Assembly (NCBI GenBank): GCA_024449915.1
Contig: JAMZAV010010740.1
Coordinates: forward strand, 1-64,000
DNA: 64,000 nucleotides
DNA from: Sweltsa coloradensis
Taxonomy: Eukaryota; Arthropoda; Insecta; Plecoptera; Chloroperlidae
Direction of reading: 5' to 3'
Part shown: positions 57,157 to 64,000 of the stretch, piece by piece
How the letters are laid out: every line of letters begins with the position of its first letter
How positions within the stretch are numbered: the stretch's first letter is position 1
Made by a program: the position numbers and the translations under genes
Notes under the pieces: generated by a model
The model's database searches: none
The model's input: the letters and a program-made list of their open reading frames with translations, nothing else
What the model was told of the DNA's origin: nothing

Positions 57157-58689
57157 TTATTCGATCCGCGTCCATCGTCTCCCAGCTCATCGTCATCAAG
57201 TTCTTCAATTTCTACCATGGTTGTCACATGTTCCATTTTTCTTCACTTTCAGACTTACAGGAACCATTTCACAAAACAGATAAATCCTGCTTTGGCGACA
57301 AGCTGCATCTCCTCCCTGGCATCTGGAAGTATGCATCCACACCTCACTCAATTGCAGTACAGTCTTTGTGCTGGGAAGTTGTCTGTCATTATTGGAGTCC
57401 AGACAGTCTCCTTCCAATTACAACCATACTTTTCAGGTGATGGGATAAGTGGTTTTTGCTGTGGTGTCATTATCCAAATAAATTGCTTGATGGGTGAGCC
57501 ACAGTAGAATTGCGTGGTGAAGTGCATCCCTAGTAGTGGAAGTCCTCAGATTGGGCTTTGGTCTGGGTAAACAGCACCAATCTTAATTTCTCAACTGTTC
57601 AATCCGAGTAGGCAAGTAACCCGACAAATAAATGCCTCGAGCGCAGTGAATGTAGTATCGGGGGGTTTGGTAGTAAATCATTCCTAGGTTTTTGCAATTG
57701 CACTTATAACACTATCATTGGCATTCTTGAAAACTTTCGCAGAAACTTAGTTTTCCTTGCCTCAAAACCTCCTGGTATTGTCTTCACCACTTAAAGCATG
57801 TGACCAGGCAATGCAGAGATCTTTCTTGTTCCGAAAGCTTCAATATGGGCTTTAGAGGAATAAGTCCGTAACACTTTCCTTTTCCAGTAACGAAGTTCGT
57901 GTCCGCGCATATTCGTGTACCTTCGAAAGCTAACCAAAACTCGGTGTCTGGTGAGGAATGTTGATTCTAGACGCACCCTTGTTCGTTACTTCAGCTTGCG
58001 TGAAGCAAAAGCTTAGTGTCAGCTTCTTCCTGAATACTCTGAAGATGTATCACATCCCCTCTGTTGTTGCTTTACACTCACATCCCCATGCTACAACAAC
58101 ATTTTTAAACCATGTGTAAGTGACTTTTCCAGAATCTTCTTTGACATTGTAATGTGTCAGTTCCATTTTAGTTTTCACATGAGATAAAATACTCTTCATT
58201 GTTAAGTGTGGCTATATTTGTTTGTATCTCTATGTGTAAGCTACCACTGGTTGATGCCCTTGTCTCTTTCCCGTGTTTGCTGTCTTCAGAGAGTTATCCA
58301 CGTCTCTCGGTCAAAACCACCTGCAGTTCATCATAGGCCTGTAGTTTCATTAGCACACTTCTGCAAAATGATTTTCTAGCTGACTACAGTTTTTAATGCT
58401 GTCGGGCTTTTGAAAACGACTGGAGTTCTGCCATCCCCACAACAGTCCAACCCAAATCCACCACTGTTTTTGGCTTCTGTGTATTCCTTGTTTGCGGCAA
58501 TTCTATTTCATCGTGACATCGGAAATGTATCTTCACCGCAAGGTAGTTTTTCCAGGATAGCCATCAGATTAACTTTTGATGACATTCAGCATTTTGGTAA
58601 ACCAATAACATACGAGTCAAACGGTTTTGTCTTCTTTGAGATCACTTGTACTACCTCCACTTAACAAGTTTTTTAACTTTTTTCCCCAT
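57157..58689 (-). pseudogene. PIN/FEN-like CXC gene, unit 2
   Basis: Antisense counterpart of 49,422-50,946. Dense indels break every frame. The junction where unit 1 changes frame (GCTTTCGAAGG) is identical here, so that frameshift predates the duplication or is a shared artefact. The G run GGGGGG at 57,661 is absent from unit 1. Confidence 0.75.
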
Positions 58690-59970
58690 GTTCTTAAAAA
58701 TCTGCAAGATACTTTTTGTTCATTGGAGCCCATAGGTTGATTCCATTATTGATTGAAGGTTCAACTAAACATAATGTGCAATCACAACCTCCTTGAAGTC
58801 AACCCTTACCGACTCTTTTCGAGACTGAGCCGCATCTTCTTGCGCGGCGGGTAAAAACAAACTTACAAAGATTAACAAAACACTTCAAAGATATTACTTT
58901 CTAATTCAGCAGTGGTTAAAAAACGCTGGTTTTAGACTGTCAGCAAGGATGACTTCTTTTTCCAGACACATTCCAAAAACAACAATACAATATAGTGAAT
59001 ACGTTTTCATAAAATTTGTTGAGCCTATTTTGTAATTATCGTCATTAAATTATTTATTGTTACTTTAAATTTTATCACATTTATAGCTCATTTACTTAAT
59101 AATAGTACTGAAAGAAATAACATGCAAAAATTACTTTTCTATCATTTCGGCTGCGAAAACAAAGCATTTGAATTATACCATTTTGTTGTCATTGTTGTTG
59201 TATTTGTATGATATAATTTCTTTGTTATCAGTAAGTTAAATATTGGCATACGAATTTTATCTTTGAAAAATATGAACACATTTAGCATATGCTATTTTGC
59301 ATTTATCTTAATGTTATTATTTTTAAGATTGTGTGTTTTATTTTATTATAATAATTATTACTGTGATTAAAATCATTATTGATTCATTGTCTTGCCATTT
59401 TTACACATTTTATAACATTATTAAGTGTGAAGACACTTATCTTGTCAAATCTCATGCATAATAGCTTTGACAAAAATGATTTTGTAAATATCTTTAATTA
59501 TTCGATCATTTATTTATTTATGCATAACTTTGATAGGTCATAAATGTGCTCAGAGCAATTCCGAGATTGCCCAACATGTATTTTCTAATTCTTTGGGGTG
59601 TCCTGAAGAACACTGTATGGTCGCTTGCTTTCATCCAAAAATCGCAGGCTTTCTATATCACCGAACATGATGCCTGAACTATTTATTGTGTACTACAAAT
59701 AGTCTATGCCTTGACTAATCAATAGATGAATAAAACAAATAGCCTACAATACAAACCCCTCTTGTAAGTTGCCTACCATAATTTGGCCTAGATGCTCTGG
59801 ACCTGGGTCAATTAATTATTCAACTACCAAACTGTGGTTCTTGGAAAGAGCTTGTGTAGCTCTAGCAGAGACTTTATTTGTGATATGTTTTGTCACAGCA
59901 TTATTTTGTTTTTTTTTGTTTTTTTTTTTTTTTTTTTTAATACTGTACTGTTATATTTTCTCAATTTCAG

Positions 59971-60239
59971 ACTTCTATGCGTTCGCTAATTTTCCCAACG
60001 TCATCGGTGTCATTGACGGCACCCACATTTACATTAAAAGTCCAAGCGAAGACGAGCCCAACTATGTTAATCGACATGGCAAACATAGTATTAATGTACA
60101 GGCGATTTGTGATGCGAAACTTCGCATCATGAATATAGTTGTTCGGTGGCCGGGTTCAACCCACGACAGTTTTATCTGGCGCCACAGCCAGGTGAAGCAG
60201 GAGCTTGATACTGGTGTTGTTCCATCAGTTGGCTTCTTG
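59971..60239 (+). CDS. Harbinger transposase, exon 2, unit 2
   Basis: Same splice acceptor, donor GTAAGT. Against unit 1 there are nine base changes, six silent and three conservative (R to K, K to Q, M to V), and one lost G twelve bases or so before the donor. Both catalytic Asp motifs (IDGTH, STHDS) are intact. Confidence 0.85.
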
Positions 60240-60403
60240 GTAAGTGAATAATACTTGATTACATTTCTATTGCACATGTTTGCATGATCTTTTAAGTGTC
60301 AAACTGGTCCAATTAGCCACAGTGTTCTTCCCAAAGGCATGTAGCTACTATAAGTAAGCATGTCTTGGTAAAACCAGTTTCTGTTTTTAACATAATAGGT
60401 TTA

Positions 60404-61373
60404 GACGTTAAATAAATAAATTTACAACCCCCTTAGGCCTAGACCTCAATTTCTTACACATATGTAATTGTATTGATTTCTATTATTCTGGCTCATTCTA
60501 TCCATTTCGTTACCTCTTACATCACATTTATAGCATACACTTACTCCACAACTCAATTACAAGAAAAAAAAAAAAAAAAAAAAAACAACAACTTGAAAAC
60601 ACTTAAAATTAAAAAATTACACTTCATACTAGGATTTTACATAATATTTTATTTAGGCCTACTACTCAGCTACCTACAAGGCATACTTCAGTTTCCCAAT
60701 GTTTCAACCTGCTTAGCACTACCTTTATTAATACTTAGTCATTTCTAAAATCTTTCTTACCTACATTATTCTATAAATCTGAATTTAAATCCATTTTTTA
60801 CATTTACTGTTTAAACATAACCAAACGGTTTTATTTTTTCTTTGATTTTTCTGGGTAACATATCAGATTCCGTTACACATTGTTAAAGACTGACCTAGCC
60901 ATTTTTTACTACTATTACAATTTGACCTCCATGATTTTCCTTCTTCTGCTCCCCTAGTATTTACATTATGTACCTTACTCACTCAGTCATCTTGTCCTCA
61001 CCATATGAATTTGGCATCATCCTTTTTTAAGTTATATATGAAAACTAATACTAACAATAATATATTTTTCCTCTCACCAACCATTCCACGTATTAAGCAT
61101 ACTCTTTATAGGTGTTTCCCTCCACATCTAATGATACTCTCATGGCCTATTCTCATATACATTTAACATGCAGAGCACTAAGAGGATATAAGTAGTACCA
61201 CTTTTATTTTTGTTATTGGTCAAATGAGAACATTTTGAAGACAAACAGTTTAACATGAATTTGGCGTAGGGCCTACTGTAGGCCTAAATAATGTAGCGCC
61301 TTAGGCTAGGCTACAATTGTTATTTTGCTAGAATTATAAGTACTTTCTTTATTCTTATTACTTCATTTCATAG
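60404..61373. other. Intron between Harbinger exons 2 and 3
   Basis: AT-rich with a long A run at 60,564-60,584. No coding support. Confidence 0.5.
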
Positions 61374-61599
61374 GTGACTCTGGCTACCCCTAGAAGTGCA
61401 TTTGATGACACCTGTGCGAAATCCGGTAAGGGCCCCAAGTCGCAATAATACACAGCCATATGGTGACGCCGCAGTAACCGTTTGAGATGCTTTCGGAGTA
61501 TTAAAGAAGCAGGTTCAGGTGGCATCGATGAGAGCGGTGGTACTCTAATGTACACCCCCCAAGGCAGCAAACTCACCTCAGCATGCGTCCTCATAATTG
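61374..61599 (+). pseudogene. Harbinger transposase, exon 3 (single copy, decayed)
   Basis: TTCATTTCATAG then GDSGYP, joined in phase to exon 2. After a one-base change come EVHLMTPVRNP and later DAFGVLKKQVQVASM and LTSACVLI. This is the block that holds the catalytic Glu (usually V-I-E-R-T-F-G-V-L-K). Here a TGA lies at that place, so the triad is broken. Donor-like GTAAAG follows. Confidence 0.75.
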
Positions 61600-62065
61600 G
61601 TAAAGGTGACTTTTATGCTATAACTTCTTGCTTTGGTAAACTGAAATGTACTGAACTTTATTTCATGAGAATGATGAACGCAAGCCTACCTCACGCAATG
61701 CCATGATATCGCCATAGCCTAACCGTCACCGGTACATGAATACTAGGCCTATTCAACCTAGGCCTAACCTAAATATGTCTATGATTTAGGCCTATCACTT
61801 TGTTTTATTCCATTCCAAAGCATTCTGGCATACCTAATGTAAATGCCGCAACTAGTCATTGATATTTAACATTCATAATAGTAGTAATAGGTTACATAAT
61901 TTGTTGTATTTTAAAATAAATCAATAGGTGTGTCATAGGCCTACAATGGGTCCAGTCTCTTGGCCCTATAAAGGGCTGTAATATAACCCCTGCTGATAAA
62001 TATTGTATTAATTCTTGTGACAAGGTTTTTAGCGAAATTCTTAAAAAATTGTTTTTTTTACATAG

Positions 62066-62230
62066 GGTTTGGAGAGGACCATTTCCCTCTTCTAGAAGCA
62101 CTGCCTCTCATCATGCACCTGACGACAACATCCACTTGGCCAACCCAAGACAGGATGCTGGCGCCTTGGAGAGTCCGCAACCAGCTGATCCAACGTTTTT
62201 GCGTAGCTTCTTCCTCCAAAGCAGCTCTCA
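62066..62230 (+). pseudogene. Harbinger transposase, putative exon 4
   Basis: After TTTTTTACATAG the frame reads to RMLAPWRVRNQLIQRFC, which resembles the arginine-rich C-terminus of HARBI1-type proteins (R-R-x-L-x-x-F). The end is not fixed. Confidence 0.5.
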
Positions 62231-62587
62231 ACGGTTCACTTGATGGAACAAATACCAGTAATCAAATTATCAATATCCTATTCATAGTCCGGAGGCCAAG
62301 TTATATAACATACGTTTGCAGTCCCTCTAATAAGTTTTTTATTTGGAGTATCAAGGCAAGTTTTTTTGAGACACTCATCCGCATTTCAAAATGTAGTTTC
62401 TAACCTTTAAAGTATGGTTGTTGCGAGTGAATACACAAAAATTGAGTCGAGTATTTGAGACTCCAAATCGCTTCCCTCAATATGCGGTACGGGTAATGTA
62501 TTTTAGTGATCGATCAAGCCGCCGTCCGCCGTCAGTTAGGCCTATAGTTTATAAATTCGCCACAGTAAGCACTGCAAGTCTTTGAGC

Positions 62588-62897
62588 CTAGCAAGCCTAT
62601 ATTAACCTAAAACCAACCAGAGAGTGGCCATACTGGGCATACGGGCAGCCATGTTGTTGCCAATGTCACTTTTTTAGTTTCGTCAACTGTCGTAAAAGTA
62701 AACAAATTTTTGCTTGAAACAGACGTACCAGTTAATCTGTTGCAGGCCACATTTGGTTTACAAGCCTGTTTTCAAGCCAAATTTGTTTTACTTTTACGAC
62801 AGTTGACGAAACTAAAAAAGTGACATTGGCAAAAACATGGCTGCCGTACTGCCCAGTATGGCCACTCTCTGTGTTAGGTTTAATATAGGCTCTGCTA
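62588..62897. mobile_element. Foldback element, about 310 bp, roughly 125-bp arms
   Basis: The left arm contains AGAGTGGCCATACTGGGCAT and TTAGTTTCGTCAACTGTCGT; the right arm has the reverse complement of both in reverse order, with few mismatches, around a spacer at about 62,718-62,775. Such long near-perfect arms mark a foldback or MITE insertion of modest age. The family is unknown. Confidence 0.85.
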
Positions 62898-64000
62898 TTT
62901 GGGCCCTACAGGCTAGGGCCTACTTCTGGAGATGACTTTTTACAAAATGCCTTTTTTTTAATTGGGCACACGGAAATAGGTAGGACCTAGGCCTAATGAT
63001 GGTTAATTTCTAAACTTTTTTCTTACTTTGATCGTTGAATCTCGATATTTGCTCGATCTTGTAGATTCCTAACTTTAGAACTCGGAATCGAACTGGCCTC
63101 GGCAAAAAATGATAATTACAACAGCCCTACTGTTAACGATGATTTATTATTGCTCATCATCTCTATTTATGGTGTCCCCAAGGCTGATTCGAGACTATGA
63201 GTGGTGTTAGATGACTATGAAAACCGATTTAGGCTTTGCAGAAAAACTGATATGCAATGTAATATAATTATATGATTGAAAGATACACTTATATGCAGAC
63301 TCCTCGTAGAGCCACACGCTTTGGGCTAACGTAGGCCTACCATATGCCCACTGCGAAAGTTTTCTTACCTTTGAACAACATTTGCTGACCTTTCATTATT
63401 ATTTATAATTTCGAGCAATGCTAAGTACGAATACTACCTAACCTATAGAGTGGGGGTGGGGGGCACCTAGAAACAATAATTTTACCAATACAGGCAATGA
63501 TTTAGGCATATAAAGTTTCATTTTTCATATTGTTAATGTTATATCTAGGGAGGTGCAAAAAACCAAGAAGTTGGTTAAAAATAGACGCTACAAAGGGTTG
63601 CTATATTTAAATAAATGAAACTGCTTAAATATCCATTTCGAAAATGCTCTTTTCGCGCATCTCTAGTAAAGACCGGGTATTTTGAAAAATAGACTCCACT
63701 AGTATACAAATGTGGAAGTGATTTATGTGCGGTTTCCAGTATTTGGTTCCGGTTCTGGGTAGTAAAGTACCCGATTTTTCGGTTCCGTTTTCCGGGGGAT
63801 AGTTTGTTAAAAATAAATAAATAAATAAATTTCTAAACAGGAACCTAGGCCCCTACACAATATCATCTAACCACCTCAGAAACGCCGATCACTTTAAAAC
63901 AGTTACAATCATTCATTTTACGAAAAAATCACAATGGACGAAAAATAAAATATAAATCTGCGGTTGCAAGTCTCGTATGGAAGTCAGATTAATTTGTAGT
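62898..64000. other. No gene recognised
   Basis: Ends in a mixed AT-rich stretch with an (AAAT)n tract at about 63,811-63,831. Confidence 0.45.

Larger units (their letters stand above)
52534..60403 (+). repeat. Direct duplication, unit 2 (about 7.9 kb, indel-rich)
   Basis: Same order as 44,996-52,527. It has about 80 extra bases in the CCTAGG region (about 54,868-54,950) and about 125 extra bases at 59,388-59,512, besides dense single-base indels and three G-run insertions. The last part, including exon 2, is clean. Confidence 0.9.

Noticed and set aside
1..64000. CRISPR arrays, bacterial operons or phage genes
   Set aside because: No spaced direct repeats with unique spacers and no prokaryotic genes; the window is plainly eukaryotic.

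Overview
The window reads as repeat-dense, AT-rich DNA from an invertebrate animal nuclear genome. There is no bacterial operon structure. Spliced exons, several non-LTR retrotransposon (LINE) fragments, a BEL/Pao fragment, piggyBac and PIF/Harbinger DNA transposons, pol III-type SINE heads, a 5S rRNA-headed SINE and very abundant CCTAGG/GGCCTA words all point to a metazoan. A mollusc or other lophotrochozoan is my guess, but that is an inference and not proven by any gene here.

Layout. About 175-4,975 and 8,077-14,515 are two copies of one segment holding an (AAT)n tract, two short tandem repeats, a tRNA-like head and a dense array of ATGGCGG (YY1-like) words. A LINE fragment lies between them. 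The second copy is full of small indels and carries an extra antisense LINE. 14.56-15.35 kb is a LINE RNase H relic. 16.5-22.5 kb holds a spliced minus-strand gene of unknown family, the best candidate host gene in the window, with retroposed repeats in its introns. 24.3-28.4 kb has a LINE 3' end, a 5S-headed SINE with target-site duplications and a G-rich tandem repeat. 28.4-31.7 kb is a nearly complete but broken piggyBac element with terminal inverted repeats, TTAA and internal palindromes. 32.8-35.6 kb is mixed repeat. 36.2-40.26 kb is an I-like LINE whose RT half and RNase H half are separated by a BEL/Pao integrase and putative 3' LTR. 40.27-41.16 kb is a possible two-exon gene for a small Arg/Gly-rich protein.

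45.0-52.5 and 52.5-60.4 kb form a direct duplication of about 7.5 kb. Each unit has exon 1 and exon 2 of a PIF/Harbinger (HARBI1-like) transposase on the plus strand. Inside intron 1, on the minus strand, lies a gene for a PIN/FEN-nuclease-like protein ending in a CXC (tesmin/TSO1-like) cysteine domain. Two MITE-like elements also lie in that intron. Decayed Harbinger exons 3 and 4 occur once, after the second unit (61.37 and 62.07 kb). The duplicated exon 2 differs mostly by synonymous changes.

Quality. Parts of the second copies (8-17.7 kb, 52.5-60 kb) and the piggyBac interior (29.6-31.2 kb) carry dense homopolymer indels and stray G runs. They look like unpolished long-read sequence, so frameshifts there should not be taken as biology without read support. 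All family names rest on motifs read by eye; no database search was run.
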